A stretch of DNA of 64,000 bases from Lachnospiraceae bacterium 3-1 (GTDB lineage Bacteria; Bacillota; Clostridia; Lachnospirales; Lachnospiraceae), in assembly GCA_000403255.2 (NCBI GenBank), contig KE159592.1, forward strand, positions 62,001 through 126,000, given 5' to 3'. Below, in pieces: positions 36,469-44,945 of this stretch (the first letter of the stretch is position 1; each line of letters opens with the position of its first letter). Made by a program: the position numbers and the translations under genes. The notes beneath the pieces are model-generated. The model worked only from the letters and a program-made list of their open reading frames with translations. It was not told the DNA's origin and made no database searches.

Positions 36469-36500
36469 GAAATAGAGCGGTTTTCCGCTCTATTTCTAAT
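36469..36500 (+). terminator. Terminator after rpsO
   Basis: Perfect 12-bp stem GAAATAGAGCGG (36469-36480) / CCGCTCTATTTC (36485-36496) with a TTTT loop, 11 bp after the stop. The T tract is short. Confidence 0.75.
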
Positions 36501-36612
36501 GTTAAGATGAACTTTTATGATATCCCTTTCATACGGGATATCAGTTTAGTTGTCTGTTTGGCAGGCCCCATGGCCGTTTTTAGTGTGAAAGTTTTAGCTT
36601 TCCCAGTAATCA

Positions 36613-36686
36613 GCAGAAGCAAGTCCCGAGACCACTGAGCTGTATATAATTTTTGTATATAGCTCAGTAGTTTCGGTATCTTCTGC
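36613..36686 (+). promoter_or_regulatory. Long hairpin in the pnp leader (RNase III-type)
   Basis: Positions 36626-36648 pair with 36656-36676 almost throughout (two wobble pairs and one bulged G; core ACTGAGCT/AGCTCAGT, TATATA/TATATA), and GCAGAA (36613-36618) pairs with TTCTGC (36681-36686) outside it. It ends 26 nt before the pnp start. In E. coli a similar leader stem is cut by RNase III and then degraded by PNPase to autoregulate; the same is inferred here. Confidence 0.6.
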
Positions 36687-36711
36687 AAGTATGAGTGAAA
36701 GGAAAAATAAT

Positions 36712-38817
36712 ATGTTTAAACAATTTACCATGGAATTAGCAGGAAAAACATTGTGTGTAGATATCGGAAGAGTTGCGGCACAAGCGAATGGAGCGGCATT
36801 GATGCATTATGGTGATACGGTTGTATTGTGTACTGCAACAGCATCCGAGAAACCAAGAGAGGGTATTGATTTTTTCCCGTTAAGTGTAGAATATGAAGAA
36901 AAATTGTATTCCGTTGGGAAGATTCCTGGAGGATTCAATAAACGGGAGGGAAAAGCCTCTGAAAATGCGATTTTGACTTCTCGGGTCATCGATCGCCCCA
37001 TGCGTCCTTTGTTTCCAAAAGATTACAGGAATGATGTAACCTTGAATAATTTGGTTATGAGCGTGGACCCTCAGTGCAGGCCGGAGCTTGTGGCAATGCT
37101 TGGCTCTGCAATTGCAACCAGCGTTTCCGATATTCCATTTGCAGGTCCTTGTGCAACCACGCAGATAGGGATGATAGATGGAGAATTTGTGATTAATCCT
37201 TCCCAGGAACAGTGGAAAAATGGTGACTTGAATCTGACAGTGGCGTCTACCAGCGAAAAAGTTATCATGATTGAGGCTGGAGCCAATGAGATTCCAGAGG
37301 ATAGAATGCTTGAGGCAATTTACAAAGCCCATGAAATTAATCAGACAATCATTGCATTTATTCATGAAATTGTAGCAGAGGTTGGAAAAACCAAGCATGA
37401 GTATACAAGCTGTGCTGTGCCAGAAGAGCTGTTTTTGGCCATTAAGGAATTGGTACCACCAGAAAAAATGGAAGAGGCTGTTTTTACAGATGTAAAGCAG
37501 GTTCGTGAAGAAAATATCCGTAAGATCACGGAGCAGTTAGAGGAAGCTTTTGCAGAAAAGGAAGAGTGGCTGGAGGTATTAGGAGAGGCAATTTACCAAT
37601 ATCAGAAAAAGACTGTCCGTAAAATGATTTTAAAGGATCATAAGAGGCCGGATGGACGTGCCATTGACCAGATTCGTCCGTTAGCTGCTGAGATAGATTT
37701 GATTCCAAGAGTTCATGGATCAGCGATGTTTACCCGGGGACAGACTCAGATCTGTGATGTAGTAACCTTAGCGCCATTGTCAGAGGTTCAGCGTATTGAT
37801 GGATTGGATGAAAATGAAGTAAATAAGCGTTATATGCATCATTATAACTTCCCTTCCTATTCAGTAGGAGAAACGAAGCCTAGCAGAGGACCAGGACGAA
37901 GGGAGATTGGTCATGGCGCCTTGGCAGAACGTGCATTGATACCAGTATTGCCTACAGAGGAAGAATTCCCCTATGCGATTCGTGCAGTATCGGAGACCTT
38001 TGAATCCAATGGTTCTACCTCTATGGCATCTACTTGCGCATCCTGTATGGCATTGATGGCGGCAGGCGTTCCAATTAAGAAAATGGTAGCTGGTATTTCC
38101 TGTGGTTTGGTAACAGGTGACACCGATGATGATTATATTGTGTTGACGGATATTCAAGGATTAGAGGACTTTTTCGGTGACATGGACTTTAAGGTAACTG
38201 GAACCCATGAAGGGATTACTGCAATTCAGATGGATATTAAGATTCATGGATTAACCAGACCCATTGTGGAAGAAGCAATCCGAAGGACAAGAGAAGCAAG
38301 ACTTTACATTATGGATGAAGTAATGTCTAAGGCTATTTCTGAGCCTCGTAAAGAAGTAGGAGAATATGCACCTAAGATCGTTCAGATTCAGATTGATCCA
38401 GCAAAAATTGGTGATGTGGTGGGTCAGAGAGGTAAGACAATCAATGCTATTATAGAACAGACTGGAGTAAAAATAGATATCAGTGATGAAGGCGCTGTAT
38501 CCGTCTGTGGAACTGACCGGACGATGATGGATAAAGCTGTAAAAATGATAGAAATTATTACGACAGACTTTGAAGCTGGACAGATTTTTGTAGGAAAAGT
38601 GATCAGTATCAAAGAATTTGGTGCATTTTTGGAGTTTGCGCCAGGAAAAGAAGGAATGGTTCACATTTCCAAGATTTCCAAAGAGAGGATTAATCGGGTA
38701 GAGGATGTACTCACATTGGGAGATATGGTGAATGTAGTCTGCCTTGGAAAAGATAAGATGGGAAGAATCAGTTTTTCAATGAAGGATGTTCCGAAAAAGT
38801 CAAATACCCCGCAGTAA
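36712..38817 (+). CDS. pnp: Polynucleotide phosphorylase
   Basis: 701 residues from ATG 36712 (AAAGGAA upstream; a weaker ATG at 36691 would add seven residues). Phosphorolytic 3'-5' exoribonuclease. Two RNase PH domains (FTMELAGKTLCVDIGRVAAQ..., and RPDGRAIDQIRPLAAEIDLIPRVHGSAMFTRGQTQ with FNFPSYSVGE-like and DIQGLEDFFGDMDFKVTGT motifs), a KH domain (IGDVVGQRGKTINAIIEQTG) and an S1 domain (GKVISIKEFGAFLEFAPGKEGMVHIS). All parts are present. The stop codon lies within the left half of a 3' hairpin. Confidence 0.97.
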   Translation: MFKQFTMELAGKTLCVDIGRVAAQANGAALMHYGDTVVLCTATASEKPREGIDFFPLSVEYEEKLYSVGKIPGGFNKREGKASENAILTSRVIDRPMRPLFPKDYRNDVTLNNLVMSVDPQCRPELVAMLGSAIATSVSDIPFAGPCATTQIGMIDGEFVINPSQEQWKNGDLNLTVASTSEKVIMIEAGANEIPEDRMLEAIYKAHEINQTIIAFIHEIVAEVGKTKHEYTSCAVPEELFLAIKELVPPEKMEEAVFTDVKQVREENIRKITEQLEEAFAEKEEWLEVLGEAIYQYQKKTVRKMILKDHKRPDGRAIDQIRPLAAEIDLIPRVHGSAMFTRGQTQICDVVTLAPLSEVQRIDGLDENEVNKRYMHHYNFPSYSVGETKPSRGPGRREIGHGALAERALIPVLPTEEEFPYAIRAVSETFESNGSTSMASTCASCMALMAAGVPIKKMVAGISCGLVTGDTDDDYIVLTDIQGLEDFFGDMDFKVTGTHEGITAIQMDIKIHGLTRPIVEEAIRRTREARLYIMDEVMSKAISEPRKEVGEYAPKIVQIQIDPAKIGDVVGQRGKTINAIIEQTGVKIDISDEGAVSVCGTDRTMMDKAVKMIEIITTDFEAGQIFVGKVISIKEFGAFLEFAPGKEGMVHISKISKERINRVEDVLTLGDMVNVVCLGKDKMGRISFSMKDVPKKSNTPQ

Positions 38818-38852
38818 GCTACGGGGCATGATCTAGCTTGCGGGGTATTTGA
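38800..38852 (+). terminator. Hairpin spanning the pnp stop codon
   Basis: TCAAATACCCCGC (38800-38812) pairs with GCGGGGTATTTGA (38840-38852); AAGCTA and TAGCTT extend the stem inside. The left arm is in the coding sequence and the stop codon (38815-38817) is inside the stem. Confidence 0.6.
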
Positions 38853-38866
38853 CCTTCGCGGCATTC

Positions 38867-38920
38867 GCCAAATATCCGTGCGAGCGCGGCTGCTTGGCTC
38901 ATTGCTCGCGAGAATAAAAA
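38867..38920 (-). repeat. Structured repeat element, copy A
   Basis: Matches copy B (45596-45649) in about 43 of 54 positions, sharing GCCAAATATC, GGCTGCTTGGCTCA and a final AATAAAA. Its inner stem GCGAGC/GCTCGC differs from copy B by paired changes. Sense is given as the strand carrying AATGAGCCAAG. Confidence 0.75.
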
Positions 38921-38936
38921 TAGGAATTAGATAAGG

Positions 38937-38982
38937 TACAGCCATTTTTCACAGTAACGGGAAGAATGGCTGTATTTTCTTC
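38937..38982 (+). terminator. Terminator downstream of pnp
   Basis: TACAGCCATTTTTC (38937-38950) pairs with GAAGAATGGCTGTA (38961-38974), one wobble, followed by TTTTCTTCT. The remaining ~100 bp before the response regulator gene show nothing I can name. Confidence 0.7.
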
Positions 38983-39101
38983 TACCCTGCATTTTGGAAT
39001 GGAAGAACAAGCCAGGCTATCCCCCGTAGCTTCCTGTGAGGATATTTCACTTTCTATGACTGCAGGTATAAAATTAGTAAAATAGGAGTGTATAGACAAT
39101 A

Positions 39102-39773
39102 ATGAAAAATATTTTGATTATTGATGATGATTTATATATTGGCAATATGCTGGAAGAAGTGTTGGAAAAGGAAGGATATCGTGTTTTGCGGGCCTACTCT
39201 GGAACAGAGGCATTATTTGTATTGTCAGAGGGAAAGCCAGACCTTGTATTACTTGATTTAATGTTACCAGGATTAAAAGGGGAGGAGGTTTTGCCAAAGA
39301 TAAAGGAAATTCCGGTTATTGTAGTAAGTGCAAAAACGAATCTTGATGATAAGGTAAAATTGCTGCTGGAGGGTGCCGCTGATTATGTGACAAAGCCGTT
39401 TCATAAAAAGGAGCTGCTGGCCCGGATTGCTGTTCAGCTCCGTAATGGGAAAACCCTTTTATCCGCTTCTATTTTCAGATTTGATGAGATAATGCTTGAT
39501 ATGGATAGTCATATGGTAACCGTTGAAGGAAATGAGGTGAAGCTCACACCGACAGAATATGCGATTTTAAAGCTGCTTATGGGTAATCCCACACAGGTGA
39601 TTCCCAAATCACAGATGATAGACCGCATCAGTGAGGATACTTTGGACTGTACAGAAAGTTCTCTCAAAATGCATATCAGCAATTTGCGGAAGAAGCTTCG
39701 TGAGGTAAATGGCAAGGACTATATAGAAGCAGTTTGGGGAATTGGATTCAAATTGCGTGGGGATAACGGATAG
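39102..39773 (+). CDS. OmpR-family response regulator
   Basis: 223 residues. Receiver: IIDDDLYIGNM acidic pocket, phosphoacceptor Asp in LVLLDLMLPGLKGEE (about residue 51), VVSAKT and VTKPFHKKEL. C-terminal winged helix: NEVKLTPTEYAILKLLMGNPTQVIPKSQMIDRI, ESSLKMHISNLRKKL, AVWGIGFKL. Its kinase is probably the one at 41699, on the far side of the ABC genes. RR-ABC-permease-kinase order is common for peptide-antibiotic sensing and export units. Confidence 0.94.
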   Translation: MKNILIIDDDLYIGNMLEEVLEKEGYRVLRAYSGTEALFVLSEGKPDLVLLDLMLPGLKGEEVLPKIKEIPVIVVSAKTNLDDKVKLLLEGAADYVTKPFHKKELLARIAVQLRNGKTLLSASIFRFDEIMLDMDSHMVTVEGNEVKLTPTEYAILKLLMGNPTQVIPKSQMIDRISEDTLDCTESSLKMHISNLRKKLREVNGKDYIEAVWGIGFKLRGDNG

Positions 39774-39818
39774 AGCTCCTTTTGGCTGAGATTAGATGGC
39801 TATATAATTGCAGCAAAA

Positions 39819-39876
39819 TCTTTACCATATCTTTATTAATTTCTTTACCGATTTCTTTACTCCTGTTTGGTAAAAT
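39819..39876 (+). promoter_or_regulatory. Four phased TCTTTA repeats before the ABC operon
   Basis: TCTTTA occurs at 39819, 39830, 39842 and 39854, spacing 11, 12 and 12 bp (one helical turn). A -10 TAAAAT follows at 39871-39876 with no -35 of its own, the last repeat sitting where the -35 would be. This fits binding of the OmpR-type regulator dimers encoded upstream as an activator. Confidence 0.65.
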
Positions 39877-39921
39877 GTTAGAAAAAGTTTAATCTGGCAT
39901 GAGGAAAGGAGATTAATATCT

Positions 39922-40836
39922 ATGGATTATGTTCTGAGAACAAATGCTTTAAGCAAATATTATAAGGGCTTCCAGGCATTGCATGGCCTGTCCATGAATA
40001 TCCCAAAAGGAGCAATTTATGGTTTTGTTGGGAAAAACGGCGCTGGTAAGACCACATTAATCCGGCTGATTTGTGGGCTTCAGGAGCCTACATCTGGGGA
40101 ATATATTCTCTATGGAAGAAAAAATACAGAGAAAGAAATTGTGATGTCACGCAGAAGAATGGGTGCAGTTGTGGAAACTCCATCTGTTTATCTTGATATG
40201 ACGGCAGAAGATAACCTAAAGCAGCAATATCGTATCTTGGGGCTTCCATCTTTTCGCGGACTTTTGGATATTCTGAAACTGGTAGGACTGGAAGACACAG
40301 GAACAAAGAAGGCCAAAAATTTTTCTTTAGGTATGCGTCAGAGGCTGGGGATTGCCATAGCCCTTGTGGGAGAGCCAGATTTTTTGGTTCTAGATGAACC
40401 TGTCAATGGACTGGACCCTCAGGGGATCATTGAAATGCGGGAATTGATTTTAAAGCTCAATCGAAAGAAGCAGATTACGGTTTTGGTTTCTAGTCATATT
40501 CTGGATGAATTGGCAAAATTTGCAACACATTATGGTTTTATTGATCATGGCAGGATTGTCCGCGAGGTGAGTGCAGACGAATTGGAAGCTGCCTGCAGGA
40601 AATGTATTCGCGTAGAGGTGAGTGATACGAAGATTCTTGCCCATGTACTGGATGAAATGGGAATTGCGTATAAGATTTTTTCCCATAGGAATGCTGATCT
40701 GTATGCGAAAATAAGTGTTTCGAAGCTTGCACTGGCTCTTGCAAAATACGACTGTGAAGTAATTTCTATGCAGGAATGTGGGGAAAGTCTGGAAAGCTAC
40801 TATGTCAATTTGATTGGAGGTATGGACAATGAATAG
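39922..40836 (+). CDS. ABC transporter ATP-binding protein
   Basis: 304 residues. Walker A GFVGKNGAGKTTLIRLICGLQEPTSGEYILYG, signature FSLGMRQRLGIAIALVGEP, Walker B FLVLDEPVNGLDPQG, switch His in SSHILDEL, and a ~90-residue C-terminal extension. The set resembles DRA-family exporters of lantibiotic-immunity (LanF) and bacitracin-resistance type. GAGGAAAGGAG ribosome site. Overlaps the permease gene by 8 bp. Confidence 0.94.
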   Translation: MDYVLRTNALSKYYKGFQALHGLSMNIPKGAIYGFVGKNGAGKTTLIRLICGLQEPTSGEYILYGRKNTEKEIVMSRRRMGAVVETPSVYLDMTAEDNLKQQYRILGLPSFRGLLDILKLVGLEDTGTKKAKNFSLGMRQRLGIAIALVGEPDFLVLDEPVNGLDPQGIIEMRELILKLNRKKQITVLVSSHILDELAKFATHYGFIDHGRIVREVSADELEAACRKCIRVEVSDTKILAHVLDEMGIAYKIFSHRNADLYAKISVSKLALALAKYDCEVISMQECGESLESYYVNLIGGMDNE

Positions 40837-41689
40837 ATTATTGATTGCGGAATTTGTCAGACTTTGTAAGAGCTTTGTTTTCAAACTGGGTTTCTTTTTT
40901 TCGGCGGGGCTTGGAATTTTTATTGTTATCATGCGGTGGATCGATGTGAAAAAGCATCCAAAGGCGTATGCACAACTAGGTGCAGAGTATTCCAGTGCAG
41001 ATGGATTGATTTTTGTAGGAGGAATATATGTTGTTTTTGTTGTTGCAGTAGTTATTGGGATATTTATCGGGACGGAATATGGAGATGGAACGATTCGAAA
41101 CAAGCTGGTAGTTGGACATAAGCGAAAAAGTATCTATGCTTCAAAGCTGGTGGTCTGTGGGGCTGCTTCACTGCTCATGCATGGATCATATATTGGAGCT
41201 TCTCTGGCTGCAGGGAGCTTGCTGCTTGAAGGCACAACCATGGAGGGAAAAGAAATTCTTTTATTTATAGCCGCTGGGTCGGCAGCAATGCTGGCTATGA
41301 CGGCAATCCTGCTTTTGATTTCCATGTCCATGCAAAGTAAGGCCGCTGGCTCTGTGGTCTGCCTGCTTGTGACAATGGTTATGCTGTTTGCATCACTTAC
41401 AATCTGGCAGAGGATGCAAGCGCCAAAGTATTCGGATGGGTATTCTTATATGGATGAAATTACGGGGGAAATCATAACAGGGGAAAAAGTGGAAAATCCA
41501 AAATATTTAACAGGAGTAAAGAGGGATGTTTATGAATTTTTAAACAATTTTCTTCCAATCTCCCAATTGTACCAAGTGGTTATGGGAGAGAGTGGTAATG
41601 TTGGAACAATGACGCTCTATGATTGCCTAATTATTTTTGTTACCATGGGTGGAGGAATTTTGATGTTTCAGAAAAAAGATTTGAAGTAA
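40829..41689 (+). CDS. ABC-2 type permease
   Basis: 286 residues from ATG 40829, preceded by GGAGG within the ATPase gene; overlaps that gene by 8 bp. About six hydrophobic segments (SFVFKLGFFFSAGLGIFIVIM, IFVGGIYVVFVVAVVIGIFIG, LLMHGSYIGASLAAGSLLL, IAAGSAAMLAMTAILLLISM, AAGSVVCLLVTMVMLFASL, CLIIFVTMGGGILMF). TEYGDGTIRNKLVVGHKR after the second segment is typical of ABC-2 permeases. Works with the preceding ATPase; substrate unknown, possibly a peptide antibiotic. Confidence 0.88.
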   Translation: MNRLLIAEFVRLCKSFVFKLGFFFSAGLGIFIVIMRWIDVKKHPKAYAQLGAEYSSADGLIFVGGIYVVFVVAVVIGIFIGTEYGDGTIRNKLVVGHKRKSIYASKLVVCGAASLLMHGSYIGASLAAGSLLLEGTTMEGKEILLFIAAGSAAMLAMTAILLLISMSMQSKAAGSVVCLLVTMVMLFASLTIWQRMQAPKYSDGYSYMDEITGEIITGEKVENPKYLTGVKRDVYEFLNNFLPISQLYQVVMGESGNVGTMTLYDCLIIFVTMGGGILMFQKKDLK

Positions 41690-41698
41690 GGAGACGTT

Positions 41699-42586
41699 AT
41701 GGAATATTGGTTTATGGCCTTTCTTGGTATGATGGCGATTGTTATCTTGGCTTTATTTGTAAAAATCCGCATACTGCAAAAAGCGGCAAGGGAGATAGAA
41801 GACGCTTTTGCCGATCGGCTCATGAATGATACCAATACCGTAATTGATGTTTCCTGTCATGACCAATATATGCGTAGCTTGGCAGATACCATCAATGTTC
41901 AGTTACGAAAGCTTCGCAGACAGCGGCATCAGTATTTGCAGGGAGATTTGGAGCTTAAAAATGCCGTTATGAATATTTCTCATGATTTGCGGACGCCGCT
42001 GACTGCTATTTGCGGCTATTTGGATTTGTTGGAGGAGGAAGAAAAGACAAAAGCAGCAGGACGGTATCTTGAAGTAATCAGAAACCGAACGGAAATGATG
42101 ACGAAATTAACAGAAGAATTTTTTCAATATTCGATGATTCTCGTGGAAAAAGATAACCTTCGTATAGAGCCTGTGGTAATCAATCATGTATTAGAAGAAA
42201 GTATTGCAGCATTTTATGCTTCTCTCAGGGAGCGAGGGATTACGCCAAGGATACAAATTCCAGAAAAAAAGGTAATCAGAATGTTAGACCGTGAGGCATT
42301 GGCGCGTATCTTTTCCAATATTTTACAGAATGTTGTCAAATACAGTGATGGTGATTTGAATATTATTTTATCTGAGACAGGTGAAATGATAGTTACAAAT
42401 ACCGCCTCTGGATTGAGCAAGGTACAGGTTGGCCAGTTGTTTGACCGCTTTTATACGGTTGAAACGGCCAGGGCGTCCACCGGTTTGGGGCTGTCAATTG
42501 CAAGAACCCTTGTTTTACAGATGAATGGGAGCATATCAGCAAAATATGAAAAGAATCAGTTGAGCATTTGTATTTTTTTCAAGTAA
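41699..42586 (+). CDS. Sensor histidine kinase, single N-terminal membrane segment
   Basis: 295 residues. One membrane segment at the start (WFMAFLGMMAIVILALFV), no sizeable extracellular domain, then LRRQRHQYLQGDLELKNAVMNISHDLRTPLTAICGYLDLL with the phosphorylated His, N box NILQNVVKYSDG, and G box GLGLSIARTLVLQ. The lack of an outside sensor domain suggests that it senses within the membrane or via the ABC transporter, as in BceS-like systems. It is the last gene of the ABC operon, 9 bp after the permease; a MITE-like element inserted right at its stop codon. Confidence 0.92.
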   Translation: MEYWFMAFLGMMAIVILALFVKIRILQKAAREIEDAFADRLMNDTNTVIDVSCHDQYMRSLADTINVQLRKLRRQRHQYLQGDLELKNAVMNISHDLRTPLTAICGYLDLLEEEEKTKAAGRYLEVIRNRTEMMTKLTEEFFQYSMILVEKDNLRIEPVVINHVLEESIAAFYASLRERGITPRIQIPEKKVIRMLDREALARIFSNILQNVVKYSDGDLNIILSETGEMIVTNTASGLSKVQVGQLFDRFYTVETARASTGLGLSIARTLVLQMNGSISAKYEKNQLSICIFFK

Positions 42587-42878
42587 ATGATTTGTAACAG
42601 TTCAGCCCTTCTGGTTTTCCTAACAGCGTCAGCAAGCCCCTTCGATATCCTCCCATCGGCTGGAAAACCGAGTTTGAATTGGAGGGAATTAATAGCATCC
42701 TTTCATCCCTGGAACTGGAAATACTAGAAATCCAGCCGCGTTTCCTTGTGGAAGTGAAAGCAGGAAAATTTGTCTCAAATATGGAAATACCCATCCATAT
42801 TTTTATACTGTCAGTATGAAAATCCTTTGAATAAAGCTCTATTTCAGAGCTGAAAGGGCTGAACTGTTACAATGATTT
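42586..42878. mobile_element. MITE-like element with IS66-type ends and 8-bp target duplication
   Basis: Element 42594-42870 (277 bp) has 17-bp perfect terminal inverted repeats, GTAACAGTTCAGCCCTT at the left and its complement at the right, flanked by direct repeats AATGATTT at 42586-42593 and 42871-42878. Ends beginning GTAA with an 8-bp duplication are the published hallmark of the IS66 family. It has no transposase gene. A 58-codon open stretch inside (around RYPPIGWKTEFELEG) was not recognised. The left duplication includes the last base of the kinase stop codon. Confidence 0.8.
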
Positions 42879-43020
42879 AGAATATATGAAAAAGAGATAT
42901 GGATTATCTTGTTAATATGTGGTAAGATAGAGCGGAATACGAAAAGAGAGGAAAGAGAAACCATAAGAATGAGCGTAAATATGAAAACTACAAGGTACAG
43001 CATAAGTGTGGGAGGTCATC

Positions 43021-44937
43021 ATGGCAAGAGAAGATTACAATAAGGCATTTAAATTGGGAAAGAAGGATTACCAGACACGGATGCTTCATGGACAGCGGCC
43101 GATTCTGCAGGTGTTGGATGATATTCTGCCAGAACGGGGATCTTACTCTGAGGTGCCTCTTGGCCTGGTACAGATTCCCATAGAACAGATTGTGGGAACC
43201 AAGACATTTGGCAGGAGCAGCTCTTTTGCAGGGAATTTTATGCCAATATTACGGGAAGACACAGAGTTTGCATCAAAGTGGACAAAATTGTTAGATTCCC
43301 ATTTGGAAGAAGGAATCCGTGATCCCATCAAGGCTTATGAATATATGAATAAATTTTATGTGGTGGAAGGGAACAAACGGGTCAGTGTTATGAAATATTT
43401 GGAGGCAGTTTCCATTGCTGGATATGTGACTCGTATTGTACCAAGAAAAACCGAAGAAAAAGAAAATAAGATTTATTATGAATTCTTGGATTTTTATCAA
43501 TTAGCACCCATTAATTATATTTGGTTTACTCAGGAGGGCAGGTTTGCAAAATTACAGGAAGCAGTAGGAAAAGAGCCTGGAGAAGTGTGGACAGAAGAAG
43601 AGCGGATGAAATTCAGTTCGATCTATACCAGGTTTAGCGCAGAGTATCGGGCAAAAGGGGGCGGAAAGCTGAATATTTCTACTGGAGATGCATTTCTTGC
43701 TTTCATTACACTGTATGGATATGAAGATATCAATGAAAAGACAACCAGTGAGCTGCAGAAATTGATTACAAAGAGCTGGGAAGAATTTGCATTACTGGGG
43801 GAAGAATCAGAAATTGAACTGAAAATGAAGCCAAATCAGAAGAAGAAATCCGTGCTCGATTTGATACACTTGCCATCCTTGGCGCCGCAGAAACTGAAAA
43901 TTGCCTTTATTTATGAAAAAACACCAGGAACTTCTGCCTGGACGTATGCCCATGAATTAGGCAGGCTCCATTTGGAACAGACCTTCCCAGGGGAGGTACA
44001 TACCATCTGTTATGAAAATGGAACCCAGGAAAATATAGATAAGCTCCTTGGAGATGCCATCGATGCAGGATGTGATTTGATTTTTACCACCACACCGCCT
44101 TTTGCCCCAGCAAGCGTAAAAGCAGCCATTGATCATCCAAAGATACGAATTTTAAATTGTTCCTTGAATACATCCCATCGTTATATTCGGACGTATTATT
44201 CCCGAATGTATGAGGCAAAGTTTCTAATGGGAGCCATTGCAGGGGCGATGGCAGAGAATAATCGGCTGACTTATCTTGCAGATTATCCTATTTACGGTTC
44301 CATTGCCAATATTAATGCTTTTGCATTGGGAGCAAAGATGATTAATCCAAGGGCGAAGGTTTTCCTGGAATGGACAGCGAAAAAGGAAATGGACATTGAA
44401 GAAAACATCAAGAAAAATGGTTCTTCCGTTGTCTCTGGAAGAGATATGGTGATACCAGAAGAGGCTTCCCGGTTTTTCGGTCTTTATCATATGGATGATG
44501 GTCATCCCAGGAATTTTGCTATGCCGTTGTGGCATTGGGGAAGCTTTTATGAACAGCTAATTTGGGCGATTCTGGATGGAACATGGAAGTACGATGATGA
44601 TCCTTCTACCAAAAAGGCAATCAATTACTGGTGGGGAATGTCAGAGGGCGTAATTGACGTGGTATTTTCAAAATATCTGCCCATTGGCTTGAAACGTTTG
44701 GCGGGATTATTGAAATCTTCCATTAGTGCCGAGCTGTTCAATCCATTTTCTGGCATTTTGTATTCTCAGACAGGAATTGTAGTGGACGATCCAGAACGTG
44801 TTTTGTCTCCAGAGGAGATTATGACCATGGATTGGCTGGCTGAAAATATCATTGGAGCTATTCCGAAAAAGGAAGAATTAAAAGATCAAGCAAAACCCGT
44901 CATAGAGCAACAGGGGATAAAGAAACAGGAAGGTTAG
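43021..44937 (+). CDS. ParB-like domain fused to BMP-family nucleoside-binding protein
   Basis: 638 residues from ATG 43021 (GGAGG upstream). There is no signal peptide or lipobox, unusual for a BMP/Med substrate-binding protein. Residues ~48-190 resemble a ParB/sulfiredoxin-like fold: LVQIPIEQIVGTKTFGRSSSF and YVVEGNKRVSVMKYLEAV, where EGNKR sits in the place of the ParB GxxR nucleotide-binding motif. Residues ~290-600 are a BMP-type periplasmic-binding domain (KIAFIYEKTPGTSAWTYAHELGRLHLEQ, DLIFTTTPPFAPASVKAA, MGAIAGAMAENN, MPLWHWGSFYEQLIWAILDG). A cytosolic nucleoside-sensing protein is inferred. A metallophosphoesterase gene follows after 8 bp. Confidence 0.82.
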   Translation: MAREDYNKAFKLGKKDYQTRMLHGQRPILQVLDDILPERGSYSEVPLGLVQIPIEQIVGTKTFGRSSSFAGNFMPILREDTEFASKWTKLLDSHLEEGIRDPIKAYEYMNKFYVVEGNKRVSVMKYLEAVSIAGYVTRIVPRKTEEKENKIYYEFLDFYQLAPINYIWFTQEGRFAKLQEAVGKEPGEVWTEEERMKFSSIYTRFSAEYRAKGGGKLNISTGDAFLAFITLYGYEDINEKTTSELQKLITKSWEEFALLGEESEIELKMKPNQKKKSVLDLIHLPSLAPQKLKIAFIYEKTPGTSAWTYAHELGRLHLEQTFPGEVHTICYENGTQENIDKLLGDAIDAGCDLIFTTTPPFAPASVKAAIDHPKIRILNCSLNTSHRYIRTYYSRMYEAKFLMGAIAGAMAENNRLTYLADYPIYGSIANINAFALGAKMINPRAKVFLEWTAKKEMDIEENIKKNGSSVVSGRDMVIPEEASRFFGLYHMDDGHPRNFAMPLWHWGSFYEQLIWAILDGTWKYDDDPSTKKAINYWWGMSEGVIDVVFSKYLPIGLKRLAGLLKSSISAELFNPFSGILYSQTGIVVDDPERVLSPEEIMTMDWLAENIIGAIPKKEELKDQAKPVIEQQGIKKQEG

Positions 44938-44945
44938 TTTATACG

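Noticed and set aside
38966-39085. A 39-codon frame (MAVFSSTLHFGMEE...) upstream of the response regulator, considered as a small peptide of the neighbouring ABC system
   Set aside because: Its start lies inside the right arm of a terminator, no ribosome site precedes it and there is no recognisable leader or core peptide pattern.
39922-42586. A complete lantibiotic biosynthesis cluster around the RR/ABC/kinase genes
   Set aside because: No LanB/LanC/LanM enzyme, precursor peptide or protease is present; only the regulatory and exporter genes are seen.
42579-42794. Minus-strand 71-codon frame in the MITE
   Set aside because: Lies across the element boundary and the kinase stop; no family resemblance and no ribosome site.
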